Positions 42,764 to 51,391 of a stretch of DNA of 64,000 bases are shown piece after piece. Source of the stretch: DTU072 sp050309775 (GTDB lineage Bacteria; Bacillota; Clostridia; Christensenellales; DTU072). Position 1 is the first letter of the stretch. Every line of letters starts with the position of its first letter. The DNA lies in NCBI GenBank assembly GCA_050309775.1, contig JBNRMV010000012.1, positions 1 through 64,000 on the forward strand. Direction: 5' to 3'. The translations under genes were made by a program, and so were the position numbers. The notes beneath the pieces were generated by a model that did not search any database, was not told the DNA's origin, and saw only the letters and a list, made by a program, of their open reading frames with translations.

Positions 42764-43474
42764 TTAGTACCTCTTCAAATAATCTATTTCTCTGTCCGTG
42801 AGGTATCTATATGTGCCTCTTGTCAGACCTCCCAAGCGTAGGTCTCCCACCGCCACTCTTTTCAGGAAAACAACAGTTTTGCCCACCGATTCAAACATTC
42901 TATGCACCTGTCTGTTTTTGCCTTCAAATATTGTCACCTCATAGCGATAGATGTTGCCGGTGTTTTCAAGCAGTTTAATTTTACTGCGTGAAAGTTTTTT
43001 GCCGTCAAGCACTATGCCGTTTCGCAGCGCCGCAAGGTCGCTCTGCGATACTTCGCCCTCTACCTTTGCAACATAAGTCTTTGGGATTTCGTTCGAGGGG
43101 TGCGTCAGCTTGTGGCTCAAGTCGCCGTCGTTTGTTATGAGCAACAGCCCTTCTGTATCATAGTCCAGTCTGCCTATAGGGAAAAGTCTTTTGTCTTTCA
43201 AATCGCCAAGATAATCCATAACAGTCTTTCTGTCCTTGTCGTCCTTTACTGTACAAACGCAACCCTTCGGCTTGTTTAGCATGATATAGACCTGTTTGGC
43301 AATAGGTTGAATTTTCTTCCCTTCAATTGTCACTGTGTCGTTTCTTTCGTCTATGTCTGTGGCAAGGTCTGTGACTGTTTTATTATTTACCTTGACTTTG
43401 CCGTCTAAAATCAGTTGCTCAGAGGCTCTCCTTGAGGCTATTCCGCTTGAGGCAATATATTTGTTAATGCGCAT
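42764..43474 (-). CDS. rluB: 23S rRNA pseudouridine synthase, RluB/RsuA family
   Basis: The 236 residues contain an N-terminal S4 domain (MRINKYIASSGIASRRASEQLI, GKVKVNNKTV) and the catalytic domain with GRLDYDTEGLLLITNDGDLSHKLTHP, where the Asp is the pseudouridine catalyst, and a later EGKNRQVHRMFE. Family members modify 23S U2605 or 16S U516; in Firmicutes the scpAB-linked copy is usually called RluB. It is the last gene of the scpA-scpB-ytfI-ytfJ-dac cluster, 16 bases after the carboxypeptidase gene. Confidence 0.93.
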   Translation of the reverse strand: MRINKYIASSGIASRRASEQLILDGKVKVNNKTVTDLATDIDERNDTVTIEGKKIQPIAKQVYIMLNKPKGCVCTVKDDKDRKTVMDYLGDLKDKRLFPIGRLDYDTEGLLLITNDGDLSHKLTHPSNEIPKTYVAKVEGEVSQSDLAALRNGIVLDGKKLSRSKIKLLENTGNIYRYEVTIFEGKNRQVHRMFESVGKTVVFLKRVAVGDLRLGGLTRGTYRYLTDREIDYLKRY

Positions 43475-43490
43475 ATGAACATTTTTCGGG

Positions 43491-44585
43491 CTATCCGAAA
43501 ATCTTTTTCCAAAAGCCCGCTCCTTTTTTATCTATCACCCCTATACTATATATATTTTTGGTAAAAAGCAAGCAATCATTTACAAATATTTCAACTTCAC
43601 CGGTTTTAACGCCTCTATCAATCGGCGCATTAAGACGCTTTTGGGCGTTAATTTTTATATTACAGCGTTCGCTGCCATTCTTTTTCAACGGAATATATAT
43701 ATCTTGATTTGCTCCGCATACAGCGGCGGGCACCGCCCCAAAACTAACGGGGATTTCCGCAAGGATATCTCGCGAATCAATAACCTTTACCATTTCAAAT
43801 TCATTGTACGCTTGGTTCATAAGCCTCATACACTCCTCAAACATAGGGCCGCAATTCAGTACGACGCACACAACTTCCATATTATTGCGTTTGCTACTGC
43901 CGACAAAACACCTGCCGGCTTTCTTTGTAAAGCCTGTCTTTATCCCTGTTGCGCCGTCATAGCCGCTCAAAAGTTTGTTTTTGTTGTGAAAAAATCTTAC
44001 GCTCTCACCCTTTCCTGCCGTTATATTTTTTGTGCCGACAATTTCCGCAAAAGTCTTGTTGCGCATAGCTGCGGCGCTTATAAAAGCAAGGTCATAAGCG
44101 CTGGTAAAGTGATTGTCATTATGCAAACCGTGCGGATTGCAAAAATGAGTATTTTTCAAACCCAAATCTTGTGCTTTCCGGTTCATCATATTAACAAAGC
44201 CCTCAACGCTTTTTCCCGCATGAACTGCAAGCGCGGTGGCGGCATCGTTGCCGCTGCGCAGCATCAGCCCATAAAGAAGCTCCTTTACCGTCAGTTTTTC
44301 CCCAACTTTTAGATATATTGAGCTGCCTTCCACGCCTACTGCTTTTTGTGGTATCGTCACCACTTCGTCAAGTTTGCAGTTTTCCACAACAATAAGCGCC
44401 GTCATTACTTTTGTTGTGCTTGCCATAGGCAATCTTGTATGGATATTTTCTCCGCTAAGCACTCTGTTTGAGGATATCTCCATTACAATTGCCGATGAGC
44501 CGCCGGCATATGCGGCGCTCTCCGTATGGAAGCCAAGCGGCAATAATAAGCAACAAATTACCGCAAATATTGCGGCTATTCTCAT
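43491..44585 (-). CDS. D-alanyl-D-alanine carboxypeptidase (PBP5/DacB-like, sporulation-linked)
   Basis: A 364-residue exported peptidase that trims peptidoglycan stem peptides. Signal peptide MRIAAIFAVICCLLLPLGFH through SAAYA; active-site SxxK in MASTTKVMTALIV, SxN in LRSGNDAATALA, and KTG in GIKTGFTKKAGRC. The start is ATG 44585, two bases after ytfJ; an in-frame ATG at 44636 would add 17 residues ahead of the signal peptide and overlap ytfJ. The scpB-ytfI-ytfJ neighbourhood is the same as for dacF/dacB in spore formers, pointing to spore cortex or cell-wall maturation. Confidence 0.92.
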   Translation of the reverse strand: MRIAAIFAVICCLLLPLGFHTESAAYAGGSSAIVMEISSNRVLSGENIHTRLPMASTTKVMTALIVVENCKLDEVVTIPQKAVGVEGSSIYLKVGEKLTVKELLYGLMLRSGNDAATALAVHAGKSVEGFVNMMNRKAQDLGLKNTHFCNPHGLHNDNHFTSAYDLAFISAAAMRNKTFAEIVGTKNITAGKGESVRFFHNKNKLLSGYDGATGIKTGFTKKAGRCFVGSSKRNNMEVVCVVLNCGPMFEECMRLMNQAYNEFEMVKVIDSRDILAEIPVSFGAVPAAVCGANQDIYIPLKKNGSERCNIKINAQKRLNAPIDRGVKTGEVEIFVNDCLLFTKNIYSIGVIDKKGAGFWKKIFG

Positions 44586-44587
44586 TG

Positions 44588-44947
44588 TTATTCTTTTGAT
44601 ATGGTCTTTATTGTAGACTGTAATAATTCCATCCATCTGTCTGAGCCGTCTCCCTGTACCTTTATTAAACTTGAATCTCCGCCGTTTACTACCAAGAACG
44701 CCAGCGGCGTTATGGTCAGCCCTCCGCCGATACCCCCTACGGGCAGTTCCGAAGTACGAACCTTGTTTGTTCTGCCGTCGAACTCTCCGCCTGCGGTAAA
44801 AAACCCCACGCTTATTTTGCTAATGGGAATAATCAATGAATCATCCTGCGAATAAACAGGCTTGCCTACTACGGCATCTATATCCAGCATGCTTTTTATG
44901 CTTTCCATTGCGCTTGACATCATAGCGCTGATTTCAATACTGCTCAT
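44588..44947 (-). CDS. ytfJ: GerW/YtfJ family sporulation protein
   Basis: A 119-residue protein with the family features VVGKPVYSQDDSLIIPISKISVGF and a glycine-rich segment (LPVGGIGGGLTITPLAFLVV). YtfJ/GerW is made in the forespore in B. subtilis and is needed for a normal lysozyme-based germination response. It lies six bases after the DUF2953 gene and two bases before the carboxypeptidase gene. Confidence 0.92.
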   Translation of the reverse strand: MSSIEISAMMSSAMESIKSMLDIDAVVGKPVYSQDDSLIIPISKISVGFFTAGGEFDGRTNKVRTSELPVGGIGGGLTITPLAFLVVNGGDSSLIKVQGDGSDRWMELLQSTIKTISKE

Positions 44948-44953
44948 ATCCTT

Positions 44954-45493
44954 TTATATCCTCCCGAATTTTTTTCGAACCTTATTTATTATTATTTTTA
45001 ATATAGTTGAAAATATTATCAACATGTTTATTTTGAAGTCCAACCGTACCTGCAAAAACAAGCAATCCTGATTAAACGACGGCAATATAACATTGCGATA
45101 ACTGGCGATTTTGTGCGAAAAAGCGCAAAACAAAAGAGCAAAAAAATTATTTACCGTATTACATACCATGCATGTCTGAAAAGCGTCATCGGCTTTGCCG
45201 TACATAAATGAAACTGTTGCTCGTTGAACATTTATTTTTGAAAACACTCTTTTATCCAGCACTAAACCGGCTTTTTTGTCATGTTGTGCAACCGTGTCAC
45301 CTTTGCCTTTTATGCCAGCAATTTCCCAACCCTCAAGCCCTGATTCAATGCTTAAGCGTATGGAAAAAAAGCCCATAGAAAAAGTTCCGCCTGCTCGTTT
45401 TGAATTCAGCGACATAAAACTGTTTATTCCCATATTAAAAGGAGTGACAAAGACAAAAATAAGCGACAAATAGACTATAAACAGACCACCCAT
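44954..45493 (-). CDS. DUF2953 / YtfI-like protein
   Basis: A 179-residue protein with an N-terminal membrane helix (MGGLFIVYLSLIFVFVTPF) and a second hydrophobic helix near the C-terminus. The segments GGTFSMGFFSIRLSIE, the start of a short beta region, and its location between scpB and ytfJ match the DUF2953 (YtfI) family of spore formers. Function is unknown. The call rests more on position and topology than on sequence identity. Confidence 0.65.
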   Translation of the reverse strand: MGGLFIVYLSLIFVFVTPFNMGINSFMSLNSKRAGGTFSMGFFSIRLSIESGLEGWEIAGIKGKGDTVAQHDKKAGLVLDKRVFSKINVQRATVSFMYGKADDAFQTCMVCNTVNNFFALLFCAFSHKIASYRNVILPSFNQDCLFLQVRLDFKINMLIIFSTILKIIINKVRKKFGRI

Positions 45494-45537
45494 GCTTATA
45501 GTTTGAGGTAGTTTGGAAAAAGATATTAGAATTTAAT

Positions 45538-46227
45538 TTATTCTATGACTACTATGTCCTCATCTTGTAAAAAGTCGGGGATTTCTTCCTCATCAAGTTC
45601 AAAATCGTCATCCTGTTCGGTTGCCGCGGCGGCTTCAGCTTGCTGTTCTTCTTCCGAAGTGGCTCCACGATACAAGCTGTCAGTTGATTTGTAGTACTTG
45701 TCAAAGTTGTTGCGAATCATTTCAAGCAGTTCGTCATAATCGGGCAAATCATTCAAATTTTTAAGCTCAAAACGGCGCAAAAACTCGTCAGTTGTGCCAT
45801 AAAGCAAGGGCTTGCCCAAAGTATCCCTTCTGCCGACTATTGTGATAAGGTTGTATTTCATCAGCATTGATACGGCGTATTCAGAGCTTATGCCTCTGAT
45901 TTCTTCAATTTCAAGCCGGGTTATCGGCTGTTTGTAGGCTACTATGGCAAGACTCTCCAACAAAGTTTTGGACAATTCCTTTTCTTTTATCGGTGTCAGC
46001 ACATCGGCTATGGTTTCGCCGTATTTTGGGTTGGACTGAAATTCAAATTTATTGTTGTATTGAATGAGAATTATACCCTTATTGCCGCTATATTCGTTCA
46101 GCAGTTCTTCCATTGCTTGCCGCACATCGGCGTCAGCGTACGATTCTTGAAAGACCGACATAATCTCTTCAAATGTCAAGCCCTTCCCTGCGGAAAACAG
46201 CAGCGCTTCAATTATATTCTTCAGCAT
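45538..46227 (-). CDS. scpB: Segregation and condensation protein ScpB
   Basis: Winged-helix subunit of the SMC-ScpAB condensin. The 229 residues show IIEALLFSAGKGLTFEEI at the start and the family motif LESLAIVAYKQPITRLEIEEIRGI, then VGRRDTLGKPLLYGTTDEFLRRF. The C-terminus is a long acidic tail (about residues 190-229, DDDFELDEEEIPDFLQDED), more acidic than average. It overlaps scpA by 20 bases. Confidence 0.95.
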   Translation of the reverse strand: MLKNIIEALLFSAGKGLTFEEIMSVFQESYADADVRQAMEELLNEYSGNKGIILIQYNNKFEFQSNPKYGETIADVLTPIKEKELSKTLLESLAIVAYKQPITRLEIEEIRGISSEYAVSMLMKYNLITIVGRRDTLGKPLLYGTTDEFLRRFELKNLNDLPDYDELLEMIRNNFDKYYKSTDSLYRGATSEEEQQAEAAAATEQDDDFELDEEEIPDFLQDEDIVVIE

Positions 46228-47011
46228 CTTTGGTCAACTCCTCTTCTTCAATAACCGTATCTTCTTCTTTGTTGTGAATGATAATAATGTCAGAAAAGCC
46301 CTCGCCTTGCTCGGCAAAAGCAATTTGTTTCTTTAGTATTTCAAGCAGCGCAAGGAAAGTATTTATCATTTCCAGTTTGGTAAAATCCTTTTCAAATAAA
46401 CTAAAAAAGCTCAACTTTCCCTTCTCTCGGATTGTATTTGTTATTTCCAAAATCTTGTCGGAGATTGTAAAGCGTTCTTTAATGATAGTCTTTTCTTCTT
46501 CGGGTTTGTCCAGATGCTCTATCCTTTCCAAAAGCATTTTGAAACACTCTATCAGCCTGTCAAGACGAAACTCTTTTACTACTGCCCGATAATCCTTTTC
46601 TGTGAACTTGGGAGAGCGGTAAAACCTGTTCAATACTTCCATGTCGTGAAGTTTTTCGGCGGCTTCCTTGAATTTTTTGTACGCTTCAATACGCAAATAG
46701 AGGTTTTCTTCCTCGTTTATCATGTCTTCGTTGTCGTCTTCTATTTCGGTTTTGGGCAAGAATTTTGCAGATTTTATGGCAAGCAGCGTCGCCGCAAGGG
46801 TAATGTACTCAGCAATATATTCATAGTTCATTTCTTGCAAGTTTTGGACATATGCGACAAATTGGTTTGTTATATCGGTGATAAAAATATCCCGTATGTC
46901 TATTTTTGCCTCACGAACCATTGTTAAAAGCAAGTCCAACGGTCCATCAAACTCATGTTCTTCAAGGTGATATGTAACTTCGTTTATTGGTGAATAAATG
47001 ATGCCGTCCAT
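46208..47011 (-). CDS. scpA: Segregation and condensation protein ScpA
   Basis: Kleisin subunit that bridges the SMC heads. The 267 residues begin with YSPINEVTYHLEEHEFDGPLDLLLTMV, matching the family F-GPLDLLL motif, then REAKIDIRDIFITDITNQFVAYV and AEYITLAATLLAIKSAKFLP. The C-terminal winged helix includes FTKLEMINTFLALLEILKKQ. The start is ATG 47011 with AGAGGG three bases upstream; a frame extending 42 codons further overlaps the protease gene and is not real. Confidence 0.95.
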   Translation of the reverse strand: MDGIIYSPINEVTYHLEEHEFDGPLDLLLTMVREAKIDIRDIFITDITNQFVAYVQNLQEMNYEYIAEYITLAATLLAIKSAKFLPKTEIEDDNEDMINEEENLYLRIEAYKKFKEAAEKLHDMEVLNRFYRSPKFTEKDYRAVVKEFRLDRLIECFKMLLERIEHLDKPEEEKTIIKERFTISDKILEITNTIREKGKLSFFSLFEKDFTKLEMINTFLALLEILKKQIAFAEQGEGFSDIIIIHNKEEDTVIEEEELTKDAEEYN

Positions 47012-47019
47012 ACGCCCTC

Positions 47020-47721
47020 TTATGCCACAAGCATAATTAGTTTTGCTATAAGCGAAGAAACCATGCCGAAAATGTCGAAATACCACAGTCCCAACCGCCT
47101 GAATATGCTGCCGAACAACACAAGCGCCAATATGCAATAAAAGCCGTAACGGTACATAAACTGTACATATTTATTGTCGCTTTTTGTGAACAATGTCAAA
47201 AACTTAAACCCGTCAAGCGGATGAATGGGAAGCATGTTGAAGAAAGCCAACATAAAATTTATGCCGACAAGATAAACCAGATAATAATACGCCAGCATTT
47301 TCAAAATAATGACTATTGCCGGTGAATTTACATTATAAGAGCTGATATATGGCGACACAAAATACAATATCAACAAGCCCAGTCCGCCCAAAATAATGTT
47401 TGTCACGACGCCGGATAAGGACACAAGCAACATGCCTTTGCGGAAGTTCTTGAAGTTTCGCGGGTCTACGGGAACGGGTTTTGCCCAACCAAAGCCTATA
47501 AAAAGCAGCATGAGCAAACCTATCAAATCAAAATGCACAACGGGGTTCAAGGTCAATCTGCCTCTGGATTTTGCGGTATAGTCGCCGCACTTCATGGCGA
47601 CATACCCGTGCGAAACCTCATGGAAGACTATGGCGGTGACGGCGGCAAGTAACATTGCGAGGATAAAAATCAATATCTCGGAGATATTTGCGCCGCCATC
47701 AAAAAACCTTGTAAAAATCAT
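47020..47721 (-). CDS. Site-2 protease family (M50) membrane metalloprotease
   Basis: A 233-residue intramembrane protease with zinc motif HEVSHGYVA (HExxH) near residue 34 and the second metal motif NMLPIHPLDGFK. About six membrane helices are seen. It belongs to the short S2P group, without PDZ domain, found next to scpA in many Firmicutes; the substrate is unknown. It is the first gene of the cluster, with AGAGGTAACA before the ATG. Confidence 0.93.
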   Translation of the reverse strand: MIFTRFFDGGANISEILIFILAMLLAAVTAIVFHEVSHGYVAMKCGDYTAKSRGRLTLNPVVHFDLIGLLMLLFIGFGWAKPVPVDPRNFKNFRKGMLLVSLSGVVTNIILGGLGLLILYFVSPYISSYNVNSPAIVIILKMLAYYYLVYLVGINFMLAFFNMLPIHPLDGFKFLTLFTKSDNKYVQFMYRYGFYCILALVLFGSIFRRLGLWYFDIFGMVSSLIAKLIMLVA

Positions 47722-47748
47722 TGTTACCTCTTTTATTCAATCCGATTT

Positions 47749-47777
47749 ATAATAACAAGAAAACGCATATTAGTCAA
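47749..47777 (-). promoter_or_regulatory. Sigma-A-like promoter for the site-2 protease/scpAB cluster
   Basis: On the minus strand TTGACT (47777-47772), 17 bases and TATTAT (47754-47749). It lies 28 bases before the site-2 protease start, and no other good promoter was seen before rluB, so this may drive the whole cluster. Confidence 0.6.
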
Positions 47778-47806
47778 GCAAGGCATTGCAATCCGGTCAA
47801 ATAAAA

Positions 47807-49075
47807 TCATTTAGAAGTATGTTTCTTTTTTTTCTTTTTTTTCACAAGGATTATTACGCTAAGGATTATAATCAAAAGCAAAATGATAACAAACGGCCAT
47901 AGATACATCAAAAAGTATACGGCGTTTTGCATGAATATAGAGAATTTTGGTTTTGATACCGTAACCGCAAGCTCCTCATTTGGCAATTTGTCGGAAATGT
48001 ATTGATAATTGAGTTTATCAATTTTTTTGAACTGCAATGAAGAACGCTCCAGTCTGGGATAATCTTCATTCAAGCGCAGATTTATTTCTATTTTGCCGAA
48101 ATCCTGCCAATATTTTGCAGGAGTCAGGTAATATTTGAAATGTCTGATATATCCCGCCGAATTTGTGCCCAACCCTTGATTGTACTCAACTGTCAACTCA
48201 AGTTGCTCATTTGGCGAAAACTCTACATCATACAGCAAAGCGCCGACTAAGTAAGAATTATAATGTTCAAATGTGTCATCTGACAATACGTTCCCGAATA
48301 ATGATTGATGCCATGGCACTTCGTCGGGATTTTTTTCTACTCCATATAGTATTGATTTATATGCGGTCTGCGCCATCAGTCTGTCTTCATATTTATTGTC
48401 ATAATAATCTTGAAGATACTCATAAATATCGTCAATTTCAGAAACGCTGTACTCAAATCCGCCGAATGCTATCTCCTGTCTGAATATTAGTCTTGCTTCG
48501 CTTGTATATTTTGATAAACTCAATGTGTCAACGCCGTTGCCTCTTTGACATCTGAAGTAATCTGTAAAGTAATAATCCTCTGGAATAAATTCAATGGTTA
48601 TATCGTTATTATTATTTTTTACGGTATATTCGACAAAGCCGCTGCCATCTCCCAGCGGTGTGTTGTTATATGCATTTTTGCTGAGTATTTTCTCCCAATC
48701 GTCATTGAAGTCTATGTCATTCATATTGTTTCCAAAGTATTCGACATCATAAGCAAGTTCGGTGTCGTTTCGTGATATCTTGACTTCTTTTGATACCATA
48801 CCGCCTATGGGATAAAGGAACATATTTTTGACTGAAATGCTCTCATCTGTTATATTCTTCATTTGATATTTTGCCGTAACTTTGGCATACCGTAAATCGC
48901 TGAAATCGACATCAAGCGTTTCACTAAGTATTTTTACCTTGTCGTGCTTTTCAAAAATAATGCCTCTGCCATCTTCGGCGCGAATGGGAGCGGCGGAATT
49001 GGCATATGCCGTGGCGCCGCTTGAAATGCTGATTATGCACACAAAAATAAATACTATCAAAAAATACTTTTTCAT
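47807..49075 (-). CDS. Exported, membrane-anchored protein of unknown function
   Basis: A 422-residue protein with a signal peptide (MKKYFLIVFIFVCIISISSG, cleaved near ATAYANS), a large outside domain and a C-terminal membrane helix (about 386-412, MYLWPFVIILLLIIILSVII) followed by a run of lysines. The outside part begins SAAPIRAEDGRGIIFEKHDKVKILSETLDVDFSD and is rich in Asn, Asp and Tyr. No enzymatic motif is recognised. It resembles Clostridial surface proteins of unknown function. It has its own promoter and appears monocistronic. Confidence 0.8.
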   Translation of the reverse strand: MKKYFLIVFIFVCIISISSGATAYANSAAPIRAEDGRGIIFEKHDKVKILSETLDVDFSDLRYAKVTAKYQMKNITDESISVKNMFLYPIGGMVSKEVKISRNDTELAYDVEYFGNNMNDIDFNDDWEKILSKNAYNNTPLGDGSGFVEYTVKNNNNDITIEFIPEDYYFTDYFRCQRGNGVDTLSLSKYTSEARLIFRQEIAFGGFEYSVSEIDDIYEYLQDYYDNKYEDRLMAQTAYKSILYGVEKNPDEVPWHQSLFGNVLSDDTFEHYNSYLVGALLYDVEFSPNEQLELTVEYNQGLGTNSAGYIRHFKYYLTPAKYWQDFGKIEINLRLNEDYPRLERSSLQFKKIDKLNYQYISDKLPNEELAVTVSKPKFSIFMQNAVYFLMYLWPFVIILLLIIILSVIILVKKKKKKKHTSK

Positions 49076-49111
49076 TGCAGATTCCCAAAATCATAATATA
49101 TTTATATGACA

Positions 49112-49140
49112 AGTATAATATCTTCCTTTACTGCAGTCAA
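49112..49140 (-). promoter_or_regulatory. Sigma-A-like promoter for the anchored surface protein
   Basis: On the minus strand TTGACT (49140-49135), 17 bases and TATACT (49117-49112), 37 bases before the start codon. No Shine-Dalgarno of note is visible. Confidence 0.6.
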
Positions 49141-49222
49141 GAAGAACAATGCGGGCAAGACTTTTGACATAGCTATCTAAAAGAATAGTTTGCCAAATCT
49201 CACCCGCACAGTTATATTTTGC

Positions 49223-50386
49223 CTACTTTTTGAAACTCCAATTCTTCAACACTAGGCGCATTGCGTCAAAGATATTTTGTTTGTTGACATCATGGCGCAA
49301 ACACAAGTCAGCGCAACTGCGGAGATTGCCTTCGGCGTCATATACTTCCGCTCTGCCGATGACGGTATCCGCCTTTAACGGCGCTTTTAGCCCGTCATTT
49401 ATCATAATCTTTATATTCGGAGTGACTTTTGAGCCCTTTTGAGAAAAAATCTTAAGGTCGTCCTTGCTGTAAACATCAATTTCCTGTTCCTTGCTTTTTG
49501 AAATTTTCAGATTATTTATTATGCTTTCTCCGGCTTTGAATACAACCTTTTGCTCATAGTTGGCAAAGGCATAATTAAACAGTTCGGAAACCTTTTTGAA
49601 TCTTGTCTTGCTATCGGCTCCGCCAAGGACTGTGGCAATTACTCTCATATCCTTTCGCGCCGCAGAGGCCGACAGACAAAACATAGCATCATTCGTAAAG
49701 CCTGTTTTGCCGGCGTCACAACCCTGATAAAAGCGTACCAGCTTGTTGGTGTTGACCATTTCCGTCTTTCTACCATCGGGGTGAACATAATTTTCTATCC
49801 AAATCTTTGAATAATCATAATATTCTTTATATCCTAGCAGCTTTCTTGTCATAATTGTTACATCTCTTGCCGTAGAATACTGCTCTCCGCCGGGAAGTCC
49901 TGTTGTATTGCAAAAAAGCGTATTATTCATGCCAAGTTCCTTGGCATAACTGTTCATTTCCGCCACAAATGCCTCTATGCTGCCGCTTATTGCCTCGCCA
50001 AGCGCCACAGCCGCATCATTAGCGCTGCAAACAACCACACCTTTTATAAGGTCTTTTACCGGATATTCCTTGTTTGCGTCAAGGAACATTTGCGACCCGC
50101 CCATGCCCGAAGCAGTCTGACTGATAACCAATTTTTGATTTATGTCAAGTCTGCCCTCCTCGATAGCCTTGAATGTCAGGCAAAGGGTCATAATCTTTAC
50201 CATGCTGGCTATGGGGCGCTTTTCGTCCTCATTGTATTTTGCAAGCACTGTTCCCGTGTCATCATCTATCAAATAATAGCTTTTCACACCATCATTTTGG
50301 TTTGCTGCCAGCGCTGCGCCGCCAATCGGCACAAAAACCGCAGTCAAAACACATAGAATTATGGTAATTATCAAAAGTTTTTTCAT
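49223..50386 (-). CDS. dacF: D-alanyl-D-alanine carboxypeptidase (DacF-like)
   Basis: A second exported D,D-carboxypeptidase of 387 residues. Signal peptide MKKLLIITIILCVLTAVFVP through AALA; SxxK in RPIASMVKIMTLC, SxN in VVCSANDAAVALGE and KTG in CDAGKTGFTNDA. A C-terminal PBP5-type beta domain follows and a terminal basic segment KNWSFKK may associate with the membrane. The start is ATG 50386 after AGGTGG; an upstream TTG frame is not supported. Its place beside spoIVB suggests a sporulation function similar to DacF. Confidence 0.92.
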   Translation of the reverse strand: MKKLLIITIILCVLTAVFVPIGGAALAANQNDGVKSYYLIDDDTGTVLAKYNEDEKRPIASMVKIMTLCLTFKAIEEGRLDINQKLVISQTASGMGGSQMFLDANKEYPVKDLIKGVVVCSANDAAVALGEAISGSIEAFVAEMNSYAKELGMNNTLFCNTTGLPGGEQYSTARDVTIMTRKLLGYKEYYDYSKIWIENYVHPDGRKTEMVNTNKLVRFYQGCDAGKTGFTNDAMFCLSASAARKDMRVIATVLGGADSKTRFKKVSELFNYAFANYEQKVVFKAGESIINNLKISKSKEQEIDVYSKDDLKIFSQKGSKVTPNIKIMINDGLKAPLKADTVIGRAEVYDAEGNLRSCADLCLRHDVNKQNIFDAMRLVLKNWSFKK

Positions 50387-50432
50387 TGTTCCACCTCTTA
50401 TTTTTATTTTCTGCAACAAAGGTGGGAATATA

Positions 50433-51038
50433 CTAAAAAATCAGGTTAAACACTATGACAAACAATATGTTATAGATTAAAAACGGCACAATATTTATGG
50501 CAAAATATCTCAAAATCAAATTAAAATACACCTTTCCTGGCGGACAACAAAGCGGCCTGCGCTTGCAGCGTGAATAACCCAGCGTAAAATACACCTTACA
50601 GCACAAATAAAAATAACAAAGCAGCGAAAAAATCAGAAGCGGCAGCCAATAGAACAAAAAATATATTGCGGCATATGCTCCGTCGAACATCAATGAAAGT
50701 ATCATTGCTTTGAATACAATGCGAAAAAATATCAATAATACGACAAAATTGCCGATAAAAGCCAAAAAGTGCAGTCTTGCAAGCACAACAAAGGCATAAA
50801 CAGCAGCAAAATATATCGCGCATTTCAGCAGGTACCAAAACACATTGAAGCTTGTTGTCTTTATCAGAATGATTATATTACCTTGAAATTCAACCTCTTT
50901 GTTACCGATATTTATCGACAAAAGCAAACCCAAAAAAAGACTTGAGCAAAGCGCTATCAGTACCAACTTGTTTTCAGCGCAAATACGCTTAAAGTCAAGA
51001 AACAGATTGGAAAAATACCTTTTTATATTCAGTAACAT
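50433..51038 (-). CDS. Polytopic membrane protein of unknown function, next to spoIVB
   Basis: A 201-residue, very hydrophobic protein with five or six membrane helices (for example LVLIALCSSLFLGLLLSI, AVYAFVVLARLHFLAFIGNF, IYFLFYWLPLLIFSLLCYFY and a C-terminal FLIYNILFVIVFNLIF). A small loop carries four cysteines and basic residues (CKRRPLCC and an earlier YLCC). Size and topology recall SpoIIM-type sporulation proteins, but I cannot confirm sequence similarity. No Shine-Dalgarno is visible; TATAAT lies at about 51068-51073 on the minus strand. Confidence 0.6.
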   Translation of the reverse strand: MLLNIKRYFSNLFLDFKRICAENKLVLIALCSSLFLGLLLSINIGNKEVEFQGNIIILIKTTSFNVFWYLLKCAIYFAAVYAFVVLARLHFLAFIGNFVVLLIFFRIVFKAMILSLMFDGAYAAIYFLFYWLPLLIFSLLCYFYLCCKVYFTLGYSRCKRRPLCCPPGKVYFNLILRYFAINIVPFLIYNILFVIVFNLIF

Positions 51039-51101
51039 ACTAAAATATATGTCGAAAATTAGGAAATATTATAACATATCATTCACATCATTTGGCACTA
51101 G

Positions 51102-51318
51102 TCAAGCAAACGGTCGGTATAAGAAATGGTGCTGCATTTTTTGTCTGAAGTTATGAGAACTCAGGAAGTTTTATTACATATCAAGCAATATCTATTTGCA
51201 TGGGCAAGCAAAGGGCAATTACAAGAAATGATGTTGCATTCTTTGTCTGAAGTTATGAGAACTCAGGAAGTTTTATTACATATCAAGTAATATCTGTTTG
51301 CATGGGCAAGCAAAAGCG
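51102..51318. repeat. Tandem repeat of 102 bp (two full units and decayed flanks)
   Basis: Units at 51121-51222 and 51223-51318 are about 95 percent alike by eye, sharing GTCTGAAGTTATGAGAACTC, GGAAGTTTTATTACATATCA and TTTGCATGGGCAAGCAAA. A third, eroded partial copy precedes them (CAAGCAAAnGGT near 51103). The period equals 34 codons. They fill most of the 353-base gap between the membrane-protein gene and spoIVB; apart from them no feature is seen there. Confidence 0.85.
51126..51290 (+). pseudogene. Possible remnant frame across the 102-bp repeats
   Basis: A plus-strand frame of 54 codons runs through both repeat units, reading MVLHFLSEVMRTQEVLLHIK in unit 1 and MLHSLSEVMRTQEVLLHIK then TAA in unit 2. 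The unit-2 stop differs from the unit-1 CAA (Gln) by one base, and the frame just before the ATG also has TAA where unit 2 has CAA. Past the stop the frame stays open for about 24 more codons. It looks like decayed coding repeats, or chance. No ribosome binding site or promoter is seen. Confidence 0.25.
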
Positions 51319-51391
51319 TTATTGTAATGAAACAGTTGCTATTTTTATCCCAAAGCCCATGATAAAGACATACTATATATATTTTTTTATG

